From: Aphrophora alni
Taxonomy: Eukaryota > Arthropoda > Insecta > Hemiptera > Aphrophoridae
Assembly (NCBI GenBank): GCA_963513935.1
Contig: OY740776.1
Location: 9,702,724 to 9,766,723 of the forward strand
DNA: 64,000 nucleotides
Direction of reading: 5' to 3'
Shown here: positions 46,281-58,045 of the stretch, one piece after another
Position numbering within the stretch: the stretch's first letter is position 1
How the letters are laid out: the number at the start of each line of letters is the position of its first letter
Position numbers and translations under genes: made by a program
The notes under the pieces: model-generated
What the model was told of the DNA's origin: nothing
Seen by the model: the letters and a program-made list of their open reading frames with translations, nothing else
The model's database searches: none

Positions 46281-46562
46281 CTTCAAAATTAACTTTTCTC
46301 AGATATTTTAACAGATCATGACCATTTTCAGGTTTCATATGTTCACAAAGCCCCAACCTCCCGTGACACAAGTCTTGATGCATATCTCTCAATGCTACTA
46401 CCATCGACATCACAGCATCACTAACAAATTGTAGTTGATTCTCAAAGGCTGTGTTGTTTCTGGTAAGTTGTTCTTTGGTTGTACAGGGTATAGTGTATTG
46501 TTAATTGTAAGGTGTACAAGTGCTATTAGGATATCTGCAGTGGAAATAATGCTCCCAAAATT
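46281..46562 (-). pseudogene. mGluR relic, ligand-binding domain exon with stop codon
   Basis: 282-bp exon between acceptor TTTTATTTTCAG and donor GAAG|GTAGGG. It encodes FWEHYFHCRYPNSTCTPYN, then an in-frame TAA at 46501-46503. QYTIPCTTKEQLTRNN and NQLQFVSDAVMSMVVALRDM follow, then HQDLCHGRLGLCEHMKP and LLKYLRKVNFE. This is the Venus flytrap domain of a metabotropic glutamate receptor (FWe..F.C..pn, lqFV.DAV.am..Al..mh.dlC.g..GlC..m, ll.ylr.v.f.G). Phase matches the next exon at 42975. Earlier exons, which should lie to the right, are not seen in the window. Stop plus frameshift suggest a decayed, unprocessed gene copy. Confidence 0.88.
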
Positions 46563-48785
46563 CTGAAAATAAAATGTGGGCGTACTTTAAATATTGAGGA
46601 AATTGTACATATAATTATTAATATGGAAAAAAATCCACTTATTTTTAGTAGATTTAGATATTTATTTACATTTGTGTTCTCACATTGAGCATAGGAATTT
46701 TTCAATTTTAAATTTAGTAGCCTAATAATAAAAATCTACAAGTAAACATAAAAATAAAATCAGGATATTCATAGTAAATTAAAAGACGATCACCAAAAGA
46801 AACAAGAAATTCAGTGAATTCAACGGGGAATCTGTGTTCTGAAGGTTTTACAGATGCTGATTCAATGGTCCTCACAGGTTTCAAAAGAGGTTTGGATAGA
46901 ATATGGGATGAAAAATAGTCAGATCATTCTCAAAGGTTCTCTGTGGAGAGGAACCTACTGTATGGGCCATTTGACCCTCTCAAAAAAAACCTATGGTAAT
47001 TATTATTCTCTTAGATATTTTAATGACAGGAACTCCACTCGTACATGAAATAAAGTCCCTCACACGTAAGAACACAATGAAAGCTTTTTTGTAAAGTTTA
47101 ATTTTTATGTATATTATGTTCTTAATGAAATAAATAGTTAAATAATTAATTATTAGCTTGTTTTATTCAGAACTTATATAACTATTTACTCATTTGCCAA
47201 CCCAATGCAACAATAAACAGCTGATTGTATAAATATCAATCATCTGTGTAATGATGTGAAAAATTAAAGTTAGAGTCTAGAGTTTACCATATATTTAAAC
47301 GCGCGTGATGCAAGACAGAAAGGGGGGAGAAGCCATTGAATAATATGCCGTCTTCGCTAAATTCTTTTGTGGAAATAAGATAGATTTTCAAGGCAACATA
47401 ACAAATAACGATGTTTAATATTAGTATAGCTTAATTATGTACAGATGTTTAAATTTAGTATAACATAATTAGGTAAAAGTGTTGTTTTTGTTGCAAGTGA
47501 TTAATAATTTGTGCAAATAAGATAGGGGTGTGTGAACTCTTAGTAAGAGCGGAAATAAATAAATGAGGAACGTAGGCCCGGTTTCCAGTAATAAGACAAA
47601 GTATCTCGTGGCAAATTGAAGACAGTCGAATTGGAGCGTTCAAAGTGGTAAGATGTAAGGCTAGTTTCAGTATTCAATGTGGTCAGATGGACAAGTTATG
47701 TTTTTAAACGAGTCTGAGATGCATTTGTTTTGTTGTACTAATGTGTCTAACTTAACAAAAAACGTTGTTAAGTTATAATTAGAACTTTGGACTATAAAGG
47801 TAGAGAGTGTTTTCAAGTGATAAATTTTCATTTACAATGGCGGAACAGTCATAATAGACAATAGACTCATGTGGTTTTATAAGACATTGATATTTAATAA
47901 TTCATGTTATAAGAATATAGAACGATCATTTTTCACGACTGTGTTAAAACAAAAAAAAAACTATATACCGTGAGAAAAAAAAAAATTATTTCAGAAAGAC
48001 AGAACGTGTTCGCGAGTTACAAACATTCTCAACAACTTGAGAAAACAACTTCAGGATGATGGAGAATCCACGAGGAGCTGTAAAATTTCAATTTACCGGA
48101 CATCAGTTTTATATTCGTACACAGACAATGTTTTTTATTTAGATCGGCGTTTTGGTATAGACGCTATATATTACCTATATATTTGATTCATAATATGTAT
48201 TATGTTTTAAATTAATTCTTTTGTATATGTGTATCTACTTAAAAAATGTTTTGATTAGATTATTTCTAGAAGAGATAATAGAAAATTAAATTTTTAAATA
48301 ATAAATTAGAATCTTTTCATTTTTCTTTTTAGAGCTACAAAGTCACTGAAAATCTCATAAATTAAATTCCTGTTGCAACATTTTGTTAATAGAAGCTTTT
48401 TGAAGGATGAAGTAAACTAATTTGAAAATAATATAATAAAGGAAATATAAATTAAAGCTCTGTTTATTAAAAGTAAATGATAGTTAGTATTTACAAATGT
48501 GATTCTTTATTTATTAATGATAATTGTAGGATGTGTTCTGTTTGAATAATCAATAAATTTATGTTTTTTGTCAAATTTCCGCCAAATGTTTTCATTTATA
48601 AAAAATACCAATATCACTGTGGAGTACACTGTTAAAAGAACTTTCGACCCCAGAGACATTAAATTCAATAAATTCATTTTTTTTAGATAAATAATGACTA
48701 AAATAGTCTGGCGCCCAATAATTAATCAATTAACTGCAAATAAATAAATAAATAAAGTAAGAACTCTTCAAGTTCAAATAAAATA
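46563..48785. other. Spacer, nothing recognised
   Basis: A more GC-balanced stretch at 47270-47700 has no convincing ORF. The rest is AT-rich. Confidence 0.3.
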
Positions 48786-48789
48786 AATT

Positions 48790-49030
48790 TTTCTTTTTAA
48801 AATAACTTCATTATTAGTAAAAAGTTCTCCCCTTTTTATTGAAACGTAACATCTGCCACAAATTTAGAGCCAAAATGATGTCTTCAAATGAATCCATTTC
48901 TGGCAATAGTACAATTTTCCTTTCCTAGAAAGTACCTTTCCAAAATTCCACTTCATGTTATTATTAGAATAGTCATGTACTTTTATTTTATCACCAATTT
49001 CAAATTGCCTCTTAATATTTGAAGTGTCTT
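48790..49030 (-). pseudogene. Ty3/gypsy integrase C-terminal fragment
   Basis: Minus strand: TSNIKRQFEIGDKIKVHDYS, then MKWNFGKVLSRKGKLYYCQ. This matches the integrase C-terminal pattern r.F..GD.V.v.dy....kW..G.v..r.G...Y. Isolated piece, no LTR seen. Confidence 0.55.
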
Positions 49031-51105
49031 AATTAATTTCACTTTAAGGAAATATATAATTATCTTGTTAGAATAAAAGTCCAAACACAAGTGCATAGGC
49101 CTAGAATCCGTAGAGTTTTGTGTGTTTGTCAACTATACTAATAATTAATTCAGTTAACCACTAAACAAGCTTTTAACTCCTTCATGACTTTAAACATTTT
49201 TTTACAGTTTGAGAAAATTGTTCAGCTTGGGTAGCCAGATGATATGAAACATTAGTCTTATGAATGATTGGTTGTGTAACATTTATAATAAATATGTTAT
49301 TTATCATAAACAGTATGAATTGATGATGGGTTGAGGGATTTGTGGACAAAAGAAAAGTGAGATCTTAGATGCATGTTATAGCCTAAATGTAATAACCTCA
49401 AAATTCGTTCTAGCCTAATAATTTAATTAACTTCAAGATTTTGGAAATTTTAAATAAATAATTATAAAGCATATATTATAATAACTACAGCTAATTTAAA
49501 TAAAACTTACCATTTCAAAAACAATAATAACAGTAACTTCACTTAATAACCTAAAATGATTGAGTAAGAACATTTTACTATTCTTTTGTAGTTTATTTAA
49601 AGTTTAGATAATTAGTTTTAATTCAAATTCAATATATATTGTGTATTAGTTAATTTAAATAACAAACTGATCGAATAGGATAAATTAGGTTAATTTTAAT
49701 GTGTACTACTACACCTAAGACCGAATTACAATAATAAATAATATAAACTATAAAGTGAAACAGTGCGAACAGTCTGCGAACTGGCGGCGGTAGTTAGAAC
49801 TATCATTGAAATCTAGGCAGTAATGTATAAAAAACATAAATATATAAAAAGTCAATGTGTATGAACTAAAACCTTTTTAAAACCATTATAACTACAGATA
49901 TGTCTACAAACTATAGGGTAACGTAAATATACCATTTAAAACGACTATTAAAGGACTTTTGAAAAAAAATATTTGATATGCTTAAGTGCACGGCCATATG
50001 AAAAAAGCCGATAACGGAAAATATACCAATGATGGCGGTACTGCATTGTAGCCCGGGATAGTTGAAAAAAAATAATGGCAGTTCTAAAAATGAATATTTT
50101 CGTTATTCAGCAATTTTAAAAGAAAGATTTTATAGAAAAGTTCAATAATATAATTAATACAAAACATATCAGAAGAATAAATAACAAACTACAAGAGTTA
50201 TTGCTAGTATTAAGAAAGCAGTCTGAGGTAGTGCCAAATCTTTTAATTATCTTCAAGAATAGATATTTAAACAAATTCCAACAACATTCATTTGGACTTC
50301 AGTAAATATATAGATTTTTTCAATATCAAAAAATTGAAGTTTAAGAACTTTTAATATTAATAGTAGAAGCTGATTTGTGAATTTTAAAATATATGTCCAT
50401 AATTGTATAATAATTGCACATTTAAAAAGCCTGAACCTTAAGACCCGAGATAAAAGAGTAATTTAAGAATTGATTGATAAATGGTTTTTCAATTTTAACT
50501 CATAGGCCTACCATAACATAAAATTTAAGTTTGTAAAAAAAAAAAAATTTTTTTTTAATGAAATTTCATGATTTAATTAAACTGAACTTTTTAAAATAAT
50601 TGAATTGTTATTCCAATAGTTATCCATTAAATTTTAAAGTAAAGTTAACGTTCAAGAGCAAGATCCAACTTGGATAATAATATATAACTGTAAAAAAAAA
50701 AAAAATTGTAATTATACTTGTCTGTGAAAATTTAAAAAATTTACAAGTAGTAGGTGTAGTTGTTTGATTTACCATTGTTGTCTTGTTTGGTATAAAATCA
50801 ACTTTGTAAATACATCAACATCAATGAAGAAACAATTATCTCCCACAAGAGGGTCTGCAAAGCCAATATGTAATTGCTGCCATGATTTTTCAGGTGTTGG
50901 TTTTCGGATATTGTTGGTTCATTTTGCTTCAGACAATACGGTTTTCAGCTTTTTGAAATGTTCTCAATGTTACAATAAATATTTCTCCAAAAGCAAAAAC
51001 TTTAATCTTGACGATGCCTTCTTTTATATTCTCTTAACACTTTGTTCTCTAAATAATGTGGTATAACTATTATGTTTCCTTTGAAAAAGGCAGCCATCTT
51101 GTAGC
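49031..51105. other. AT-rich spacer
   Basis: Nothing recognised; several A/T homopolymers (50533-50558, 50692-50704). A 100-codon frame at 50764-51066 has no recognised relative. Confidence 0.3.
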
Positions 51106-51109
51106 TTAA

Positions 51110-52549
51110 CCCTTTCAGACCCAAATTTTTTTTTTTTTTTTTTTAAATTTTTGTTTTTCAAATATGTTTTATTAAAAGTATTTTAATGATGTTTTGACCA
51201 TTTTTATTTTTTTGCATTATTTGAATATCATTTTACAGATATGTCCTCTACAGAGGACAATGGGCGTTCCTTAAAGTAGCGATGTAGATAATTTAGATTT
51301 AAAAAGAATTATGTAATTCTATTTACAATATCTTTAGGATTGGCAGATGCGATAAAGTTAGATCCAAGATTGACACATTTGCAACTCACCAATGCAATCT
51401 GTTTGTCAGTGCTTTAGATCTCGTCGATAGTACCTCTACCACATTTCTTGAGTTCTTTTTCACTTCTAAGAGAAGGTCGATTATCAATATTTTTCTGTTT
51501 ATTGAGATTTCCAAAGCGATTCAGTCTGACAGTTCCAGCAGCTTTTGTTTGATATTATGATATTTCAGTGCTTCAAACAATTAGGATGAAAGTAGTTGTT
51601 AAAAAACAAGGAATGATTTCCTGTAAGGAGATTTTGAGTAGCTAAATGCATGAAAACTGCTGGACCCTGACCAAAGCAATTAAGAAGTCCTGGGTGAATT
51701 TCTATTGTTCCCCCCTTGATATAAATTAAATCATACAAAAGGCCAGACTTGCCACATAAAGCATAAATTTTTATTCCATAGGGTGTCGGCTTACCCTTGA
51801 TATACATTTTCACATTCAATTTTCAATAGTCAGTAGCATCAAGCTCTTCTTAGTTGTCAATTAGGCCTAACCTAGGAAAAGCATTATACTCTTCATTCAA
51901 ATAACTTCCTAAGCTAAAATTGTCATCACCGAAAAGAAGACTAACATCAACTTGTTCATTGTCACTATCACTGAAATAATCAATATCAGAAATATTTCCG
52001 TCCTAAGAATGTCTAAAATATCTTTGTCATTCATTTTACTGTTTATATAACTCTTTTAGGTTGTTCTATATTCACAGCAACAAGTTGTCAGTGAAGTCTG
52101 ATTACTCGAACAGCTGTGTCAAAAATGGATCGCAAACTTCAATATATGCCCGGTGTCCAGTACAGAGGACATCAACAAACAAAAAAATCCAGAAACTTTA
52201 TTTACAAACTTTAATTTATGCCAACTGCATAAAATGATCCACAGATCACTAACGATCACAAAAATATACTTAGAGTTCAGAAAATATTGTATAGTTGGTA
52301 CTTTATTGCAAACATATGAGGCCTTGTCATGGCCAATATCAAGGAGGCAATCTGATGTTATGCAAAGGCTCAGAATTTTTGATGTAGTTGAGAGAAAATC
52401 CAACAGAATGAGCTGGTAGTGTTATTTTTGTGTTCATAACTAGTCCTCCAGACAGGACATTAGGTTTCAAATGTTCAAACAATGTTACGAAAAAATAGAA
52501 AATTCACTAAATGTGATGTCCTCTGCAGAGGACACTGGGTCTGAAAGGG
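51110..52549 (-). mobile_element. Nonautonomous piggyBac derivative, family B, with subterminal palindromes
   Basis: TTAA at 51106-51109 and 52550-52553. A perfect 14-bp inverted end, CCCTTTCAGACCCA. A palindrome, GTCCTCTACAGAGGAC at 51243-51258 and GTCCTCTGCAGAGGAC at 52518-52533, lies inside both ends, and similar cagaggac words recur near 52160. The minus-strand transposase has its start at 52034 and an acidic leader (DIDYFSDSDNEQVD in a shifted frame). This jumps directly to KMYIKGKPTPYGIKIYALCG and GQGPAVFMHLA (51565-51819). A large internal deletion and frameshifts are therefore present. The second catalytic Asp motif DNyF reads NNYF. Confidence 0.92.
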
Positions 52550-52849
52550 TTAAAATCGTGATCTTTGTAACCCAAACTTTTACCAATATTTAGTGCTTGT
52601 ATCTCTACTAAGAGTTTTATTTCATTTTCATTGATTAACTATAATAAATTACTCACTAAATATTGTCTTTAATTGACTTCGTTAGAAAATTTAATGGTTT
52701 TCAGTGAAATTATGAAGAGATATTAATGGGGAAATGTTGAAAGGAAGTATTTGAGTGGTTAGCAGTGAGTTGGAACTTTATTGTATAATCAAAGCGTGAT
52801 AGAAATAAGCGTAGTTGAAATTTCTGGTTGCAGCCATTGTTAGTAAGGT

Positions 52850-53400
52850 TTTATTTATGTGAAAAATAGAAACCAAAGGCTTGTGGTGAGTTAGAATAAA
52901 CTTGTAACCATAGTAATAAGGTTAGAACTTTTTCAACCTCCAAAAAACACCAGTAGCTTCCTTGTCTATTTAACTGTATCGTATTTCACTTTTTGTTAAA
53001 GCTCAGGAAGCATAATAATATATCGATTTTTCTGTTCCGTCTTCCATACAAAGAGATATCACAAACCAACAAGCGAAGGAAGAGTCAGTTGCAAATACAA
53101 TTGGAAAGTCAGGATTTAAATGAACCATAATCCGCTATAGTAATTTCATTTTCAATCCTGTAACAGTCATAATTCCAAAATGTCTTATTCTTTTGAAGAT
53201 GTGTTGTCAAGGGATAGACAATATCTGAAAAATGTTATATGGACATGCCATGAGTATGTTGGAAGACCAAAACAAGTTGTGTCAGTAATATTTCGCATCT
53301 TTATTGCATTTGTTTTCTCTGTGCTTTTATGAAGACACTTTTCGTCAATAATATGTCCCACGTCATTAATGCAGTTAAAAAAAATGTACACATGTCCTTA
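52850..53400 (-). pseudogene. Ty3/gypsy pol remnant: RT connection and RNase H
   Basis: Minus strand: DVGHIIDEKCLHKSTEKTNA (53370-53300), then MVHLNPDFPIVFATDSSFAC, MEDGTEKSIYYYAS, LTKSEIRYS, IDKEATGVFWRLKKF and KFILTHHKP (53130-52860). This is the gypsy order LGH.is..Gi, dPdlPivlatDAS, DG.e.pI.yaSr.Lt.aE..Ys..eKE.la.....kf..yl.g..F.l.TDHkP. Stops are present. Confidence 0.8.
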
Positions 53401-53519
53401 TTTAAATGTAGATCATAGATATTTATTACTTTAAATACTATTTTTACACATGTTAGTGTATTCTTTGAATTAGAATAAAAAACTATAAACTAAACTCTAT
53501 GGGACAACAATCATTGAAG

Positions 53520-53758
53520 AGCCTAGGGTGGCTGGGAGGCATTTTAATTAGATAATGTGTGTTTAGTACATCAAAATTCCCATTGCCGTTGTTCTAGCCT
53601 TCACAACCAGAGTTCACTTTTAATTAATTGTAGCTTCCCAATTAATCTCGCGAAGCTGGGTCATCTCCATAATGTTCGAGCCATCACAGGGATTGAACCC
53701 AGAACCTCTCGCTTGTGAATCCAGAGTGCTAACCAATAGACCAGGCGAGGGTTCCTAG
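53520..53758 (-). repeat. tRNA-derived SINE
   Basis: Minus strand: box A TGGTCTATTGG (53743-53733) and box B GGTTCAATCCC (53699-53689), spaced as in a tRNA, about 33 nt. The acceptor arms do not pair, so it is not a functional tRNA. A non-tRNA body runs to about 53525. CCTAGG at both ends (53524 and 53753) may be part of a short target duplication. Confidence 0.75.
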
Positions 53759-54585
53759 GAATTAGAATAACATACTTAAAACACTGGACACCTGTTTTTC
53801 ACCACAGGCTTGGAGCTACCTTGACTCCAAACATTAGTTTATTCACTTTAAAACAGACTTAAGTGTCTGTCCTTCACTATAAGTGACTTTTTACATCCAT
53901 CACCATCAAGTCTAGGCATCATCATTTAGTTCTTTAAATGGCATTTATTTCCTCTACGCCTTTGTGATTTTACTTTAATTTGATCTGTTGTATGGTAGTG
54001 TCCTGATTAGAGATTATTTCCCTTTCTAGATTAGCTAACTCAATAACAGAGGGATTATCTAATATTATTTACATTATCTAATCTAATAAATTGAAGTTAA
54101 CAAAACAGATTTTCTAAAAACACAATTAAAATTACAATTAACATAGTTTTTTTTTAAATAACTGAAAAATCTGCTAAACATTCACTATTGTTTTGTTCTC
54201 TTGTGATAAACTTATGTTGCAATGTAAGCTAAATTGACTTCCAGATTTAGGTAATTATTTAGTATATTAAAGAGTTATTAGGTGCATACTATTACAAAAA
54301 CATAAATACATTTAGTTTATAATACAAATACACATAAACACCTTCATATGAGGAAGACACCAGTCCTTAAACCAGGGAACCGTACATCAGTTGAGGTCTG
54401 ACAATCGCCATGTAAATCCAGAGGCCAACCTTCAGTTTTAATACCTACATCCTCAATTTCAATCACATATGACTTATGCTGTGGATGTATTTATGGGACA
54501 CGAGAAATAAGTTTAGGCCCTTATATATTTATACTTTTTGATTAATAACTACTGAACTGACATTTTTGGTATAGATTGGTTTTGG
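53759..54585. other. AT-rich spacer
   Basis: Nothing recognised before the LINE junction near 54590. Confidence 0.3.
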
Positions 54586-55338
54586 TTGGTTTTTGTACAG
54601 TTTATCAGTTCCAGCACTGACACAGAGCTCTTAGCCATTAATGCAGCAGTGGTTCATTGCACAGAGATAAAAAACAAAAAGATTTGTATTCTTAGTGACT
54701 CTAAAAGCGCACTACAGCTCATAAAAAGATATAAACCCACAAACTATTATTATAGAACAAAAGAAATTTACCATCTACTGAACTTGTGCTCAGATAAGGA
54801 GATCTACTTCCAGTGGGTACCTGGACATTGTGGGCTGCAAGGGAATGAGAAAGCTGACAGAGCTGCAAGGTTAGCCTCCAACTTACATCCAATACCACCT
54901 AGAGAACAATCTCTAAGTAGCTGCATAGCTAAAACTCACAAAGCTCTGAGAAATAAATGGATAGAAAAGTGGAATGCTGAACAAACCGGAAGTCACCTTC
55001 GTTCTCTTCTTAAAACTCCAAACGACATTAACATCTATAAAAATATGCATAGATCTGTATCAACCTTTGCCTCGAGAGCCAGAATGGGACATATTGTCAC
55101 ACAGTCGTATCTCTTCCGTTTCAAGCTTGCTGAGTCACCCCTGTGTCTGAAATGCAAGAAAGAAGAAGAAACTTTAGAACACATCCTCCTTCAGTGCTCC
55201 ATCAAATCCGAGGCTAGAGACGAATTAAAGAGAAGACTACAACCAGATAGCACCTTCAGACGAATTTTGACTGACTCCACCTTCTGGAAATTGGCCTGTT
55301 TGGTATACGAGAGACACCGTGCGGTTGGCATTACTTGA
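54586..55338 (+). CDS. LINE ORF2 3' part: RNase H and CCHC C-terminus
   Basis: An uninterrupted 250-codon frame. RNase H: TDTELLAINAAV (Glu), ICILSDSKSALQLI (Asp), FQWVPGHCGLQGNEKADRAA (His, Asp). The first catalytic Asp (YTDGS) lies before the 5' truncation point at about 54595. C-terminal part: W.eKWN, RARMGHIVTQSYLFRF, and the zinc motif CLKCKKEEETLEHILLQC (C-X2-C-X8-H-X4-C). Stop at 55336, then a short 3' UTR with aataaaatatc. The layout is that of I/Jockey-group LINEs. The nominal start codon is not native. The clean frame suggests a recent 5'-truncated insertion; not expected to be functional. Confidence 0.88.
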   Translation: MVFVQFISSSTDTELLAINAAVVHCTEIKNKKICILSDSKSALQLIKRYKPTNYYYRTKEIYHLLNLCSDKEIYFQWVPGHCGLQGNEKADRAARLASNLHPIPPREQSLSSCIAKTHKALRNKWIEKWNAEQTGSHLRSLLKTPNDINIYKNMHRSVSTFASRARMGHIVTQSYLFRFKLAESPLCLKCKKEEETLEHILLQCSIKSEARDELKRRLQPDSTFRRILTDSTFWKLACLVYERHRAVGIT

Positions 55339-56585
55339 TGCTAGATGCATGTACCAAGAAGTAAGAAGTAAGTTGTACAGTTTATTAATAAAATATCTAA
55401 AGTTAACATTATTTTACTTGTTTTTATTTGTGAGGTTCTATCATTTGTACTTGTTTCCTTAGTTCATGAAAGTAACCTTAATTCAGCATTTGCACATGAG
55501 GTATCTGCTAGTTTAAGATGGAAACTGTATCAATATACTCAAGCAATCAAATTTATTGTTTATATTTGTGTTGGTAAAAAATGTTGCAATAAACAAAATT
55601 TTAAATTGAGTTTTTATATTGTATAATCTTGTAACAAATGGAAAATAAAAACGTACTATACTTATAAATTTATGTTTCAAATTGTGAACCAACTACTTCT
55701 AATTGAAAGTAAAATGACTGCATTTTATACATTCTATAGACGCCTGTACGAAGAAAACATGCGCAAAGAATCTATAATTACAGCAAATAAAGTAATAAGA
55801 CCAATGAACACTGTGTGATAATGGTTGGGGTTTAGACGTGAAATATGTCTACCCCTTTATTATGAACGGGAAAGAACCCTTCTAGTTGAAGTGTTCATGG
55901 GTTGTGATACATCTGTTTAATGATGCTACATTGAGGTGCAAAGGTTACAACATTTTCGTACTCTTGTTTCTAAATTTTTTTAATATTCTTTTTGTCTACA
56001 TTTGCAGCAATGAAATATCTTGCAGTTTTGTCATATTCAACTTTTCTCTTTCTTAGATTGTTATTATAATCTGAAAACATCTGTTATATCTCCACCTCAA
56101 AAATACAAGAATAAAAATATGAATATACTTGAAGACGTGTTTCGAAGATTGTTTGCTAAATTTGTGACTTTGATAAGACATAGTGCTCAAACCAAAAGTG
56201 ACATTTTATCTTTAACGTTTCCCATCTTATTAAACTATACAAAGTTTCAAGTATATCTTCAAAAGAAAAATTTTAACAATGTCCAAAGCAGAAAAGTTTG
56301 TGTTTCTTTGCTGCAATGGAAATAAAAATTTTAAGTGATGATAAACACTACTTTTTGTGTCAAAAACTAATTAAGGAAACTGAAGAAAGATAAAAAACAT
56401 ATAAATGGAGACTCTGTTCTGTCGCATAGAGTGGTTTACTAAATTCCACTTGTTTTCCTTATTGTTAGTGGTTTGGAACGAAATAGTTTTTAAATGTTAC
56501 AAAATTTACCTAGTATAGCTCAAAATGAACTGGTAGAACACAAATACTATTAAATACGTATGGGGGAAATTAATACAGCTCCTAA
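55339..56585. other. AT-rich spacer
   Basis: A 101-codon frame at 56020-56325 has no relative that I recognise. Nothing else. Confidence 0.3.
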
Positions 56586-56589
56586 TTTT

Positions 56590-56890
56590 GAAACTAAATA
56601 CAGACAAAACAATTGGACATCTTATATCATTATTAAACTTCACGCTGAAATTAATGAATTCCATCATTAAAGAGAGGCTTGTTAAGTATCATGACACTAA
56701 CCATTTTCTTTCAGATATTCAAAATTGTTTTCGACCAGATATTCTACTCTGAGCTTTTTAAATTTTACTGCAGACTTATTCACTGCTAAACACTCAATAA
56801 ATGCACTATAGTAATCTTTATAGATATTAAAGCAGCATATGATAATATACTAATAAGGATTTTAGTTGATAAATTACAAAAGATAAAATA
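56590..56890 (+). pseudogene. LINE RT fragment (motif A region)
   Basis: TIGHLISLLNFTLKLMNSII, KERLVKYHDTNHFL, IQNCFRPD, then after a gap VIFIDIKAAYDNILIRILVD. This fits RPIsLl....K..e.ii..RL, Q.gFR.. and the RT motif A vfiDik.AyD.v, with the catalytic Asp retained in FIDIKAAYD. Stops interrupt it. A Tigger-type terminus (TACAGTACACTCGCAATGG at 56915) follows directly; its other end is not seen. Confidence 0.6.
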
Positions 56891-56916
56891 GATTACAAAA
56901 GTTTAAACCTGTTCTA

Positions 56917-58042
56917 CAGTACACTCGCAATGGTCTGACACTTGATAATCCAACAATCAGACACGTTTGATAGTCCGATAGTCAAAGACACGCCTAGGTA
57001 AAGGTGGAACGGCTCAGTAACCATGACATCACATAGTTTAGGCCTAGAGAGCCTATCCCTAAATACTTGGCATATCTGCATATTTTTGAAGCGATTTTGT
57101 GAATTTCGAGAGCATAGATTGCGTGATGAAATATATTCACTAGTTAATACAAAGTGTGGACATCAAAAAAAATTATACAGACCCTTTGGTTTTAAGTTAA
57201 ATGAGATTAAAAAAACAAACAAAAACTCAAATTTCCTCAAAATCTAAAAACGTAGTGATTATAATAAAAATTAGGACCCGGGTTTTAAATACAGTGTCAA
57301 GGCAAGGGTGGCATACCTTGCTGTGCCTAAAAAGCTATAAATAGCCTCCGAAGCATATTTTTGAGGATTCTGAAAACATCCACCGTACGAACAACAATAC
57401 TAGTTAGAACTTTGTCAGATTATTAAATGTTTTAAACTTTAATTTAAACAAATGATACACACTTTCTTTCAGTTAAGAGAAATCCTGTGTTTGACATTTG
57501 CCATTGCTGACACCTTACCTGGGAAGGAAACTGATCACCAGCGAATTAAAAGCTGCTGAGTCTCATTGGAGGCTCAAAGGCGGGTTTGCCCTGCTAGGAG
57601 CATTATAAGTCTTGGTTGCTAGGTAGGGGCCTGAAGTTCAAGTCCCCAATAAAAATAAATAAATTGTTTCATAATTAATCACTTCATTCAGAGGTTTATA
57701 CCACTTTGTATGGAAGTTCATTTCAACTTGATTCAAATTAAATCATGGAAGGATCAAACAATGTTTAGTTTAAATTATGTTACAATTAAACCAAATTGAA
57801 ACCTTGTTGTTGCAAATGGCTCTTAGTAATTAAATAAATAATAATTGTAAAGTCATATTATACTGGAGAAAAACTGTGTAGTCTAAACCACATTAGGTTT
57901 AGATATATGTATTAGTGCTAAGAACGTAAACACTTACATATAAGGATTCGACTTTACAGCAGTTAGTCATCATTTAAAAAAATTAATATTTAGTAAAATT
58001 TGGCTCTGTCAATAACCTATGACATGAAATAAAAATTAACAT
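56917..58042. other. Single Tigger-like terminus, possible SINE, spacer
   Basis: 56917-57000 looks like one terminus (repeated tgata.tcc.a words). 57500-57660 ends in gaagttcaagtcccc and an AATAAAAATAAATAAATT tail, as a tRNA-type SINE might, but box A is unclear. Confidence 0.3.
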
Positions 58043-58045
58043 TTA

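Noticed and set aside
51127..51145. Poly(T) run as a terminator or LINE tail
   Set aside because: It lies inside the left end of piggyBac family B and needs no separate explanation.
53680..53755. tRNA gene on the minus strand
   Set aside because: Boxes A and B are present but the acceptor stem does not pair and a non-tRNA body follows, so it is called a SINE.
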